Assembly (NCBI GenBank): GCA_005784505.1
Contig: VCAZ01000107.1
Coordinates: 1,311,001-1,375,000 of the forward strand
DNA from: Bagarius yarrelli
Taxonomy: Eukaryota > Chordata > Actinopteri > Siluriformes > Sisoridae
Reading direction: 5' to 3'
Length of the DNA: 64,000 bases
The translations under genes and the position numbers were made by a program. Below are positions 25,890 to 36,905 of this stretch, piece by piece (the stretch's first letter is position 1; each line of letters begins with the position of its first letter). The notes beneath the pieces are model-generated. The model searched no databases. It saw only the letters and a program-made list of their open reading frames with translations, and had not been told where the DNA came from.

Positions 25890-26468
25890 TGATCAGGGTT
25901 CGCAGAGGGTCATCTCAGTCCACTGTTTTGTTGTTACACATTTTTGGGTCATTATCCCGCTGAACAACCAATGAGCAGATAAGACAGTGTCTGAGATGGA
26001 GCTTTTTGACAATGGCAGTAGGTTTCGATACAGACTGTCATGTCCTGATAATCTGGAGATTTCATTGCTCTCTGCACAGACTCAAGGCACCTGTGCCTTC
26101 ATATTTTATAGCAAGTATGAAGGATGTTTTGAAAGCTTGGTTTTGTTGTCTATATAAAAGTTTTCCAGAAACACCTTTTTACATGCATTTTAATAAAAAC
26201 CTGCCCGTTTATGTATAAGTATATTACCTATGGGTCTTTATTTATTGTTCACACAGTCATTCAAAAAGCAATCGGTTTCCAACATACTTTGGCCCTCGAG
26301 CTTGTATGTTTCTTGACTGCTTTTGTTTCATTCCATTATTCTTGGGTAATTTGGTTGGAAACAGCCCCTTTGACCATCCCCAATATTTGCAACTGTAGTC
26401 ATAGATACATCCAGCTGCTTGAATATTTTCTTATAGCCTGCAAATTTAACCACAAAATTCCTCATCCT
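25890..26468 (-). pseudogene. Decayed Tc1-like transposon, transposase on the minus strand
   Basis: The minus strand near 26380-26440 encodes GYKKIFKQLDVSMTTVANI, matching the helix-turn-helix region of fish Tc1-like transposases (GYKTISKQL-like). The stretch 'gagatttcattgctctctgc' and 'acagactcaaggcacctgtg' near 26057-26096 matches the catalytic-domain part of the same kind of element as I remember it. The parts are closer together than in an intact element, so there are internal deletions, and stops and frameshifts break the frame. It is not expected to be functional. Confidence 0.7.
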
Positions 26469-26820
26469 AGTTTAATGTTTAAGGCAGGGGTGTCTAAAAT
26501 TGGTTCTGGAGGGCCGGTGTCCTGCAGAGTTTACCTTCAAACTTAATTAAACACACCTGAACCAACTAATCGAGGTCTTGCTTGGTATACTTTAAACTTA
26601 CAGGTAGGTGTGTTGAGGCAAGTTGGCGCTAAACTCTGCAAGACACCACCCCTGATTCAAGGTGTTGGATTACTGATCAGAAGATCATGGGTTCAATTCC
26701 CAGCACCACCAAACTGCAACTGCTGGGCCTATAAGCAAGACAGGCTTACTTTCCAACTGCCCAGATGTATAAATTAGCTAAAAATGTAAGACTCTCTGGA
26801 TAAGGACATCTGCAAAATAT
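26461..26820 (+). mobile_element. SINE split by a hAT-like insertion
   Basis: The SINE head begins about 26468 ('cctagtttaatgtttaagg', compare 'tagctcaggggttaagg' at 32580). It is interrupted by the element at 26485-26654, then resumes at 26655 with 'attcaaggtgttggattact', 'gggttcaattcccagcacca', and the 3' 'ctctggataaggacatctgc' tail. Same family as 32571-32768. Confidence 0.85.
26485..26654. mobile_element. hAT-like MITE, 170 bp, with 8-bp target duplication
   Basis: It begins CAGGGGTGTC and ends CACCCCTG, a short terminal inverted repeat. Its flanks are GTTTAAGG and ATTCAAGG, an 8-bp duplication with two differences. Inside are 'tggttctggagggccggtgt', 'cctgcagagttta' and 'aaacacacctgaaccaacta', typical of a common fish nonautonomous hAT element. 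It carries no coding sequence. Confidence 0.88.
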
Positions 26821-28005
26821 AAAAGTTAAAAAAGATTGCAGCATGCACTATGACTAGTTGACAGTTTGGTACAGATAGTTATCTTGCTGCTTTACGGAAT
26901 ATTGCGGTAGATCGCTTAAGCACAAAAGCGTAATGAAAATGTAACCAATTGTTGTAATTAAGAGAACAAAAATTGAAAGCATGCAGTTCTTTTTCCAATA
27001 CCTGCTAACTTCGTCATTGATTCAATGTGCTTAATAATCACCCTCAGTTGTTAACGTCTAACTTATCCATCCTTAGTCCACACTATCACATCACAACACC
27101 AATCACATCAGTGAAAATCTCTTCCACAACTTCTGACACCTCCCACACAGACGGATATCTAGGAACTTCTCACTAAGTACGTACCACACACACAAGGATC
27201 CCTCACTGCTCCCCCAACCAGTGCTAACTCCCGTGTCAACACATAGACCTACATATGAACACAAACCTGTGCACATTTCCAGCATACCTCGCCACACTCA
27301 CTCGGTGGGGGGGAGGCAGTGAAGCACCTGGTGGTGGGAGGTGATTGAAATGGCACCAGAACACAGGCAGAAAGAAGAGGTGTCAGTGCATCACTATAAT
27401 TAGCCCTGTTGATCCTGCAGAAAAGCGAGCCCAGAGTGCCAAGGTTGCTGTCTCTGACACACATATCACTCCCTGGGTGGAGTGTGAATGTATGCGTGTG
27501 TGTAAGTGTGTATGTGTGTGTGTGTGTGTGTGTATGTATCTGTGACAGAAGGTGGCTATGGGCTTCACACTGTCATACATGTACCTGCGCACAAAGTTAA
27601 AAAGAAGCACTTCTACTCCCAAAAGGGTCGCCTTATCAACTCCAGGGGTTCGGAACGTACATGCTGTGACATTTGGGCTGACATTAAAGGAGTCTACTGA
27701 CCTTGAAAAGCAGCAAGAGGGTTTCCATATAAGCCTGATACTGTCAGAACAACTGAGAGTGGAAGCAAAAACAATGCTACAAATATCAACAATTCTCAAA
27801 AGAAAATAACTTGAAATAAGATCTGCCGTATAAATTGCATTACTTTTTTTTTTGGAGCAGTGGCAAAAGACTGCAAGACAACATTGTATTTACTTGCCCT
27901 CATGTTGAAACTGGGTCTCAAGTCAGCAGCAGTCCAAGTCAAGTCTAGGTCACACACTTACATGCAAGTAAACTCTGAAGTCCCTAGGCTGCTACGCATG
28001 TCCAG
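26821..28005. other. Intronic sequence with a GT microsatellite
   Basis: A GT-rich run occurs at 27497-27543. Overlapping frames on both strands (up to 138 aa on minus) pass through it and are artefacts. Nothing else is recognised. Confidence 0.5.
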
Positions 28006-28007
28006 AA

Positions 28008-28096
28008 TTTTACATTTAGTTCATCTGGCTGACACTTTTATACAAAGTGACTTACAGCCAAGCAGTTGAGGGCTAAGGGCCCAGCTCAAAGGCTGT
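28008..28096 (-). mobile_element. SINE 3' fragment, minus orientation
   Basis: 'tcatctggctgacactttta', 'tacaaagtgacttacagcca' and 'gttgagggctaagggcc' are the complement of the 3' half of the SINE at 32571-32768. The tRNA-like head is missing. Confidence 0.75.
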
Positions 28097-28417
28097 TATA
28101 ACAGGCCCTTCTCTTCCGGGAGGGCTTTCTACTAGAGTTTACAGGGTGACTGTGGGGATTCATGCTTATTTGGACACAAGGGCAGTATTGTGGTCAGGCA
28201 GTAAGAAGGGCTGGTGTACAGACAACTTTCCAGTTCATCCCAAATATATTTATTAGGGATCAGACCAGGGCTTAAAAATGTCTTTGTGTACATTGGGCAT
28301 TTGGGCCCCTTAGAGCCAATCAAAGAAGCTTCCAACGTTGCGGCATATAAAGACATTCTATACAATCGTGTGATTATGTTTTTTGGCGACAGTTTGGGAA
28401 AGCACAACATGTAGAAG

Positions 28418-28551
28418 GGAAGTGGTAGCTTAGTGGTTAAGGTGTTGAAATGCTGACCAGGTGATCCCCAGCATCAGCAAGCTGCCATTTCTAGGGCCAC
28501 AACTCTCAACTGATTTATTGGATAATTAGTACATTTTGGTAAATGTACTAA
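28418..28551 (+). mobile_element. SINE, plus orientation
   Basis: Head 'agtggtagcttagtggttaa' then 'ggtgttgaaatgctgacc', 'agcaagctgccatttctagg' and a degraded 3' part ending 'ttggtaaatgta'. It faces the SINE at 28588-28777 tail to tail. Confidence 0.85.
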
Positions 28552-28587
28552 TGTCTCTTGGGGGTTTCCCTCAAAAAAAAAACATTT

Positions 28588-28777
28588 TAATTAGCATTTA
28601 CTACATTTGGGAGACTCCCTTATGCAACATTTATGTCTTTCATACACTTGAGCAATTTGGGGTTAAGGGCCTTGCTCAGCGGCTCACAGTGGTGAACCCC
28701 GAACCCCAGGTTCTGACTGAATCCCGGTCCTTCTGGTATAAGCCCAACAGCCTAACCACTAAGTCACCACTTCCACA
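28588..28777 (-). mobile_element. SINE, minus orientation, nearly full length
   Basis: It runs from the complement of the 3' tail ('gcatttactacatttgggag') through 'gttaagggccttgctcagcg' to the complement of the head ('ctaaccactaagtcaccact'). Confidence 0.87.
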
Positions 28778-28779
28778 AA

Positions 28780-31430
28780 ATATTGCCTATGGGTACATAA
28801 ATAAATCAGTTTTTCAGGTCAATGTAGGTTCAGTAGTATTTCCAAGTAACATTGGTCAGGGTCACAGTTACTTTTGCTTATTACAGGGCCTTTAAACATA
28901 TTAGCAACACACCCTGGCTGGATGCCAATCCATTACAATTCGCACATTAAGTATATTTAGGAACAACAGAGTTGAATTGCTCTGTGCTATTAGTAAAACT
29001 GACGTGGATGCTTACTAAAACCTGTGCCAGCTGTTTAAGTAAACGACACACCTGGGCTCTTAATAGGTCAGTCAATAAAGTCTTAAGTAGGGCCAAGCTT
29101 GATGCCCCAGCTTTTGACAGTGACTTGCCCCATCGCAGTGACATTGTGATTCCGGAGAGAACCTTCGGCACAGTGCATATTCCAGGAGTCAATTAGTGAT
29201 GTTCACCAGTGCCAGAGCTTCTCTTGGCCGCTGCTCTACAATCAACTGAGCACCAAACCACAGACACACACACAGTCCTTGTAAAGCCACTGTACACTCA
29301 CACACTTCCACTAAAGGACAGATCTTGGCAATGACAGAGTTTGGCTTCTTTATGCTTATGGAGAGGTTGTCAGTGTGCCTCAAGGACAAGTATGTGTGTG
29401 TCTCAGTGGGAAGAACACGTACGCCTGACGGAGCGTCTGGCTTGTCCCAGTGCACCAGGGCTTGGTGACATAGCCCGAATGCTGATTTTTTTCCCTTGCG
29501 CCTTCACCCAGCGACGCTACGACTCCCTCTCCGACTCTCAGCCAGGAAAGCAAGTGACAGATCTGCGCTTGTGTGCACACAAACACACACACTTATTTCT
29601 AAGAGCTGCTGAGAGTTTGGTCTCTAGAGCTCACAGGTGGTGGAAATAGGTCTGAATATTTTCTGACAATAACCTCGTCTCCCGAGTCTGAAAGTGGGTC
29701 AGGAGCAGTGCCACATTTAACCTTTTCAAGGACAACACTGTCACCTATTTACACCCTAAAAATAGCCAGTGGGTCAGCGATTTCTCTCTTAACCAAAACC
29801 CTAAAGCTGATCCAGCCCAAATGCATGTGGGGTTTTTTCTACCTCATTGGACTCGTTTTACAACAGGGTCTCTTTAATAACGCTGAAACTACTGCCATTA
29901 TGTTTTTACTTTGGACTAGCTTTTATTAATACAGATATAGAGAGGCCATTTAAACCCTTCTAAAAACCGGGCCTGCAGTCCATCTGCATTATCAACAGCT
30001 AGCCTTGTGGACATTTAGGTCTTTGGCCAGCTGAAAGTTAGCCAGAGGTCCTTAAGAGCAGGCTTCGTGAAATTGTTCATTTTCATCTTTCTCTGACATA
30101 GAACAGAAAAAAAACAATAAAACAATATAGCTGGATTTTTTTTTTTCATTGAATGGCTAGAAACCTGTTAACCCCCATTAGTGTGGCAAGCCTCTATCTT
30201 CGATCTAGTCCTCTCAAGATGATATGGAAAGCTGCATGCGGGAGAGCCTGGAATGAACCCCGACCTTATATAAAATTTAAGTGGCAGGGGCATAAACATG
30301 CATGAGTTTGGCATTTCTTATAAAAATTTGAGAGATCTGATCAATCCTGCTTTCCGGCACAGAACTCATGCAAGTGTATTCTGTTAAAGGGGGATTGTAT
30401 AGTTTAATTAAGATAATGTATATGTTAGTCTTCTTATTGTTGAATTTTTTTTTTTGATACTTTAGTTCTTTTTTTGCTACGCTTTTTCATCTTTTTTTTT
30501 TCAGACGTTGCTCACCCACTTCATCTTCTGCATCTCTTCAGTCTGGGCGAGAGGTCTCAAGGAGAGATCTAGTGAAGACTGCCGCCTGAGGCACCATGTG
30601 AAAAGATCTAAACAAGTCCATCTCGTGTCAAGACACAGACACACACACACTGCTGCAGCGTCAAACCACCCTCAACAAACACACACAAACGCGCACACAC
30701 TTGCTACACTGGATTTATGCTTGTGGTATCAGTTTGCAGCAAAATTATCCACCAGCCCACAGCACACATGATGGTGCAGGAACATCTACTAGCTGATGAG
30801 AGCAGTTTGTCAGGTCTGATGGGCTAGAAAACACCACCACTGTCCCATGTGTACATGTCTGCTTCTGTGTGTGTGTCTGTGTGTATGAGAGAGATAGAAA
30901 GTTTCCACTCTCCAGCCAGCAGCAAGTCTGTGTTTGTAAATCTTATCTCGTTTGTGAATTCTTTGTCCCGAAGAGGACACAGAGCCTATGGATGTGCTTT
31001 TATTTAATCTCACGCCCAGTCTGACAGCAAACGATGGTTAAGGATGAAGAAGTCGAGTAAAATTAAGCTGCAATCGATAAAATGCTTCAGGGTTTTCCTG
31101 GGCATGTGTCTGTTTAGGCAGATGGACTACTTGCTAACAACACACAAACACTTTGTGTCTTTTGTCTTCATTCTCACCAATTCTTTCATTGCCTATATTT
31201 TGATTTCCTTCTTTCACACTTTCTTTTAATCATTCTTTTATTTTACTAGTTTACTTTTTCTTAATTAATTTCAACCATCAATTTTTTTCATTTAAAAAGC
31301 TTATATGCGGTTAACTTGTTCTGTCTGTTTTACACTAGTACTCGTCTACGCTATTTTCATCTTATCAAGTTTTTTTTTCCTTTTTATTGTTCAGTCACTC
31401 TTTCTTGTAATATTTCTTTTTGCTAGTTGT
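28780..31430. other. Intronic sequence, nothing recognised apart from short CA/GT and T runs
   Basis: Frames of up to 102 aa (29341-29649) have no recognisable domain. T-rich sequence at 30420-30505 and 31220-31440 and short CA runs at 30640-30700 are present. Confidence 0.45.
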
Positions 31431-31440
31431 AATTTTTTTT

Positions 31441-31580
31441 GGGTTGCTGTCTGAAGGATCAGGGTTCAAGCTGCCAAGCTTCCAGTGTTGGGCCCTTGGG
31501 CACGGCTCTTAACCCTCCCCACCCCAGGGATGCCGTATCATGACTAACCCGATATGCACGGAAAAAAATAAATAAATAAA
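31441..31580 (+). mobile_element. SINE fragment, subfamily with 'gccgtatcatgactaacc' tail
   Basis: 'ggatcagggttcaagctgcc', 'agtgttgggcccttgggcac', 'ggctcttaaccctccccacc' and then 'gggatgccgtatcatgacta' followed by A-rich sequence. The same tail type appears at 58546-58760 ('gggcgctgtatcatagctga'). Confidence 0.78.
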
Positions 31581-32570
31581 AAAAAACTCAACTACTACTT
31601 TAGCAAATTCTTTTTTTCTTTCGGTAAGCTAGTTTTCGTTTGATTAAGTTTTCTTCCTTTTTTTTAATCTGTCCTATCATTTTTATATCCATCTATTCCC
31701 TTATATATTTAGCTATTTTCCTTTGGACAGGTTCTCTATTTCAATTTTTTTAATTTTTATTAATGTTTCCTCATGGAATTAAAGTTTTTTTATTTAGTTT
31801 AGCATTTTTCTGCTGCTAGTTTTCGTTCTATTTATTTGTATGTATAATAACATTCCTCATTGGCTACAGAGGGCAAACTAAGCGATATTCATAGCTTTTG
31901 GACAGAAATCAATAAAAACTGGCTGACCCAACATATACAGCTAGCTATAACTCCATGATTCCTCCAGCAACTTTAACTGATTTTAAAAATGCGCATGATG
32001 TCGAAACAGTGTGAAATAAAGCTGGACTGGAAGAAAACTGTGGCCAAAAGTAACACCCTGTATGGAAAGTGCTAGAATGTAGTTAAATGCTCTGTGGGTT
32101 GAGAGGATTTGCCTGGCAGGTTGTTTGGAACATTCGAAAGTAGGAAACACACACAGCTCCTGGCATCCAGCACACAAAGAAAAGCTGAAAACTTGCCCCA
32201 ATATGCACTGAGTGAGAGTGGGTAAGTGTAAAAAAAAAAAAAAAGAAAGGCAGAATCAGTAAGCGGAACGGACCGGAATCCACATTGTGAAGAGGAGGGA
32301 ATAATCTTCTCTTTCTCTCTGAATAGTGTTTAATGTAGCCAGTCTGTAACTCGAGCACTTCCTAAGATGGGGTCTTTGTAATTATCACGCTTGACAGCTG
32401 TGACCATACTTTGACTCCTGTACATAACAAATAGGCAAAAACATCTTTTAAACAATTTTCAGCATGATAGCCGCATTACTATGAGGGCAGAAGCGACATA
32501 CAAAGACATACTGGACACTGGAAGGTATTCCAGAGTGGGACAAGTGTGTGGGAATGTCGGGATGTGTGGT
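31581..32570. other. AT-rich intronic sequence, nothing recognised
   Basis: T-rich sequence to about 31850, then mixed. No exon or repeat family seen. Confidence 0.45.
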
Positions 32571-32768
32571 GGGAAGTGGTAGCTCAGGGGTTAAGGTGTT
32601 GGACTGCTAACTGGAAGATCGGTGTTTGATTCCCAGCACCATCAAGTAGCCACCGCTGGGCCCCTGAGCAAGGCCCTTAACCCCCAACTGCTCAGTTGTA
32701 TAAATGAGATAAATGTAAGTCGCTTTGGATAAGGACGTCTGCCAAATGCTGTAAATATGAATGTAAAT
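32571..32768 (+). mobile_element. SINE, tRNA-headed, best-preserved copy in the window
   Basis: Head 'agtggtagctcaggggttaa' and 'ggtgttggactgctaactgg' with a B-box-like 'ggtgtttgattcccagcacc', body 'gctgggcccctgagcaaggc' and 'ccttaacccccaactgctca', and tail 'tgtaagtcgctttggataag' and 'gacgtctgccaaatgctgta', then AATGT-type repeats. The head is tRNA-derived, with A- and B-box-like parts, so it would be transcribed by RNA polymerase III when active. I use this copy as the reference for the other SINE calls. Confidence 0.92.
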
Positions 32769-34012
32769 GTGTGTGTGTGTGTCTTTAAATCATATATCGG
32801 AATGAAAATTCCACTTACCGTATCCCCAGAGAAAGAACTGGAAAGAAAAGTTTGAGAAGAGGAAGGGGGAGAGGCATGTATATAATTGTGAGAAAAGAGA
32901 GAAAAAGGGGAAAAAAAGAGAGAACAGGAGAGGGAGGGGCAGAAGACAATTTTGAAAAAGACATCAATCTAACAAAAAAGAGCAACATGACAGAAATTAA
33001 ACAAGATTCCTGTGTTTGAGTTCAGCCGTTTCCCAGCCCCCTTTCAGCCTCCTATTGAAATTCTGGGCAGATAAAAAACCCCAAGGCTTTTGACACACTT
33101 TTGAAAACACCCCCCCCCCCCCCTCCTTACTTACAAATCTCCAAACTGACTAACAAGTACAGGGCAGGAAGAGAGACAATGATGCAGATCTTGGTCTTTT
33201 CTATTTAAGTCTTTATTTCTAATTAATTCATTTCATTTGTCTTCTTAATAATAATTATTATTATTATTAATTTTTTTATAGCGGAGGCAGGATGAGAGGA
33301 AGCGCAAAGAGCTTCTGAATATGTGCACCTGCGTGTGTGTGGTGTTTAAGGGGGCATTAAGGACTTGATTGGAGGTGGTCTAAGCAACAGGAAAAAAACA
33401 AGCACACGGGGGGTCGAGGAAACAATCAAAAAAAAAGAAGAAAAAAAAACAGTAGAAAAATAAAAATGAGAGAAAGGAAATAAGGAGAGGTTTAGCAGGA
33501 AGAAAAATTAAATTAAAGACAGAAAAAGAGAGAGAGAGAAAGAGGGATAGATGTTGGATGAGGCCGGCGGTGAAGTCTATGTGCATTTATGCGGCTGCTG
33601 CTGTCAAGAGCTCGTTTTCACTCGTGCTTCCTGAAAGCCACTAGGAGAAAAAGATTCCTGAGTGAGAGGAGTAGGAAGAAAAAAAAAATGGAGGACAGGA
33701 ACTCATCATTCTTTCCAATCAAATCCCTGCATTAGCTTTGGCTACATTTCGGCTGGCTTAGTGTCAGAGTGTGGAAGTGCTGCCTTCAACAATCTGCTGG
33801 AAGCCTGAATCAATGCGGCGCTGAAAGGAAGCCCGGAGCTCTGTGCCGAAAGAAGAGGGACGGCTAAATTAGCTAGTTACACAAAAAAAAAAATAGCACA
33901 GCACGAAATAGTGTTCCAGATCTAACTTCCCACTCTCACGCTACACTAAAAACTACCCCGCACATCTGATTCTGAGCTTTCCTGAAACTTTCCTGGGATG
34001 GAACTCCAGCCT
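32769..34012. other. Intronic sequence with purine-rich runs
   Basis: Purine-rich stretches at 32830-32945 and 33410-33560, a C run at 33108-33122 and an ATT-rich run at 33246-33272. The sequence at 33560-33890 is of mixed composition and could include conserved noncoding DNA. No exon seen. Confidence 0.45.
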
Positions 34013-34212
34013 ATACAATGATCTGGAAAAGTATTCATACCCCTTGAAATTTTTCACATTTTGTCACTTCACAACCACAAACTTAAATGTATTTTATTTT
34101 ATGTATTTTATGTGCTTACTTTGTGTTGGTGTGTCACATAAACTCTCAATGAGTGACAAAATGTGACAAAAAAAAGTCCAAGGGGTATGAATACTATTTC
34201 AAGGCACTGTAT
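34013..34212. mobile_element. Tc1/mariner-like MITE, about 198 bp
   Basis: The left end 'atctggaaaagtattcatac' plus 'cccttg' is mirrored by the right end 'caaggggtatgaatactatt' plus 'tcaaggcactgta', giving terminal inverted repeats of about 33 bp, with TA at each border. Internal 'tttttcacattttgtcactt' is typical of a common fish element. There is no coding capacity. Confidence 0.88.
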
Positions 34213-34424
34213 GTTGACAGGGCCAGAAGGTGATGATCCAGACCTGAAATCCTGACGGGAGAAGCTGTCGGTGTGCAGAAGTCTTCGTCTTTTTCCTCGC
34301 GTTTACACTCAGAACGTGAGGCACACAGGTGTCCGTGAGATAGTCTAGACTCACACCTGTCACTTATTTGCTGCACGGTGGGACTAACAGCACACACCCT
34401 ACTCACACACAGGTAAACACCCAG

Positions 34425-34510
34425 CTGTGTGTGTGTGTGTGTCTGTGTGTTTAAGCACTGAGATCTGATTAATGACTACAAGGTGACAGGGCGGTTGCCT
34501 GCGTGCGTGC

Positions 34511-34548
<38 letters not shown>

Positions 34549-34552
34549 ATGG
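34425..34552. repeat. GT and GCGT microsatellites
   Basis: Two GT-rich runs: 34425-34450 and 34499-34550, the second with GCGT units at each end. Confidence 0.93.
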
Positions 34553-34647
34553 GATTGCTGTTAAGACTTGATATTCTGTCAATTACAATAACGCTAGATG
34601 GATTCAACGTCACCTGACTGTCTTTAATAGTCAGAAGAGCTCTTTAC

Positions 34648-34925
34648 TAGGGATGTGATGAGACACTTATCCCATGAGACGAGACGAGACACGAGACTGG
34701 GTTCACGAGAATGAGATGAGATTTTGAGACTTTTTTTTAAGAAATCCTCAATGATGAAATACAGGGCACAATAGTCTTTTATTCAAAACAACACAGACTG
34801 CAAAATGCATTCTGAAATTAACCTGCACTTTATAAAGTTAAACTTTTATTTTAATAGATTATAAGTGGTAATTAACAACCTATAAACACTGTGCAAAATG
34901 TTTTGCCATGTTTGTTATTAATTTG
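34648..34925. mobile_element. hAT-like nonautonomous element fragment
   Basis: It starts 'tagggatgtgatgagacact' and continues with repeated GAGAC-type words ('gagacgagacgagacacgag'), as in fish hAT-like elements. The right boundary is not seen. Confidence 0.55.
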
Positions 34926-34927
34926 TG

Positions 34928-35200
34928 TGGTGGCAGTGACCCAATTCTGATTTTTTTTCTTTCAATGTGGCACGGATCGAATTTGACTCATGACCGTGTA
35001 AGCAGGAAAAAAAAAATATATATTTTTCGATCGGATTGAAGCCTCATTTGTATGTTGTGTTAAACAGGATATGATACGGATACGTGCATTAGCGGGTCGA
35101 GTCGATTGACATGATGGTAAAATATCACCACAGCAGCTGATTAAATGTAATAAAACAGATGGGTTGTTACAGTTCTTATAAATGCCCAAAAATACTTATT
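34928..35200 (+). mobile_element. Dispersed DNA-element family, partial copy (others at 49350 and 58020)
   Basis: 'gacccaattctgattttttt', 'gcctcatttgtatgttgtgt' and 'aaacaggatatgatacggat' match in order 'gacctaattcagaatttttc', 'ggtctcattcgtatgtggta' and 'aataggatatgaatcggatt' at 49422-49570. Common in fish genomes; class not certain. Confidence 0.65.
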
Positions 35201-35204
35201 TTTG

Positions 35205-35398
35205 AATCTCCTTGGTCGCCATTTTGATGATGTAGCTAAATCGTGGGAAATTTCTCACTCCCCTAGAATTGAATTGTGGTCCCGAAAAATCTTAATTTGA
35301 AGGGGTACCTGGCCCATCACCCCTACATCTTTAACCAAGAGAATCGAGACCCCCCTATTCCTCAAGAGGGGTAGAGGTGAGGGGTAGAAATAGGATTT
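35205..35398. repeat. Fish dispersed repeat fragment
   Basis: The segment from 'tttctcactcccctagaatt' through 'ggtacctggcccatcacccc' to 'gaggggtagaggtgaggggt' resembles a repeat I recall from many fish genomes. I cannot give its class. Confidence 0.5.
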
Positions 35399-35505
35399 GG
35401 GCCGGCGCCGTGATGTAGTGGGTTAAGGCGCCGGCACCCACATGCGCAGTATCTCTCTGTCTGTCTTATGAATAAAGGCAAAATGCCCAAAATAAAAAAT
35501 CTAAG
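35399..35505 (+). mobile_element. SINE with 'aataaaggcaaaatgcc' tail, plus orientation
   Basis: Head 'gccggcgccgtgatgtagtg' and 'ggttaaggcgccggcaccca', then 'tctgtctgtcttatgaataa' and 'aggcaaaatgcccaaaataa'. This is the opposite-strand counterpart of 14207-14370 and 20918-21026. The middle of the head is deleted. Confidence 0.75.
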
Positions 35506-36410
35506 GATAGAAACACACACCTATACAACACAATCAGTTCACTTTTAATTGTATTGTTTAATGAAAAATCGTTTTTATTACTTTTTAATTTTATAGTGTT
35601 GTTGCTATGGCACACTAGCGACAATATACTGTTAAAAATTAAATGATTTTAGCCGGAATTGCCAGTGTTGTTCTTTTTTTTATATTGGGCTATTTTAGCT
35701 GAATGTTGTGCTGTGGATCAAGAAGCTAAACCAGCTGAAAGACACAACAGCCCTGGGCTGCAGGCTAACGATTTTGCAGGCACTTCTAAGTTACATGTAC
35801 TTTTTAGCCTGTCAGCCAACCTACTGTATCCTTTTTTAATATAGGGAGGAAACCATAAAACCCAGAGAGAACCCCAGCACCAATATGTGGCCGGAACCGC
35901 TTGCTCTCTACTGTTATCTCTCACATTTTATTAACTTGCTGACCACTTGGTCAGGCGACCTGGAAAAAACACTAATATTAAAACAAAACTTTCTGGAGCT
36001 GTCAGAAACACTGAAAAATACCCACACTGCTGTATGTGGGGAGCCACTTTCATCCATTAAGTGTGTGTGTGTGTGTGTGAGTGTGTGTGTACGCTCTCTA
36101 CTTGAAACACACACGCTGTTCATTTCAGAGACAACTAACTTCCAAAGGCAGGAAAGTAAACACTGATTAAAAGTTAGCCACACTGTAAGCAGGTGATATC
36201 TTCAGTCACCTGTAAAAGAGATGTAGCTTCATTATCCCCACTGACAACCAGCTCAGCTTTACTCCGTAAACCTGTGCTCTGTTCACACACTGGAGAAATG
36301 CACACTGCATGTGTGTGTGTGTGTGTGTGTGTTTTAAAAACCACTGCTGCTCAATTTAAGCTAATAAAGGGAATAAGAAAAAAAAAGAAAAAGCAGACAA
36401 AGCAGTAAAT

Positions 36411-36468
<58 letters not shown>

Positions 36469-36905
36469 CATAATGAAACAGAGATAGACAGGTTGTACTT
36501 GATCTTTCGGTTGAAGGAGGAAAGCCCACCTAAGATGTAAGAGCTAAAAAAAAAAAAATCCTTTCTGGATCTCTGCGGGCTTCGCTGCATGAAACTGACT
36601 TTGGTTTTCTGAAGTCTTTTCACTTTTTCCTGTGCCGATTTTCAGTCTCTGCTCGCTATTTTTCTGCCCATTTACTCGACTCAGCTGTCAAGCTTTACTC
36701 TTTAACTGGGAGTTTTTTTCCTCCTTTAAACCTACGCGTTAACATCAGCTGGCAGGATGCTGACCATCTGGAGGTGCAGGGGAGATTATCACTAACCTCA
36801 AGTATATCATCAGGCCATGAGATCAAATTAAAACATACAAAAAATGAAGAAATAAAAGTGTGTGTGTGTGTGTGTGTTTGTGGGGGTACTTAAGGTCGTG
36901 AACTT
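35506..36905. other. Intronic sequence with GT and GA microsatellites
   Basis: GT runs lie at 36061-36090, 36311-36333 and 36858-36878, and a long GA run at 36415-36462. Frames in this region are read-through of these runs. Confidence 0.55.
36415..36463. repeat. (GA)n microsatellite, about 24 units
   Basis: A perfect GA run of about 48 bases. Confidence 0.96.

Noticed and set aside
27383..27799. 138-aa minus-strand frame
   Set aside because: Includes a His-Thr run from a GT microsatellite; no domain or splice support.
32571..32768. tRNA gene candidate from the A- and B-box-like sequence
   Set aside because: The head does not form a full tRNA and is followed by the SINE body and tail; many other copies exist in the window.
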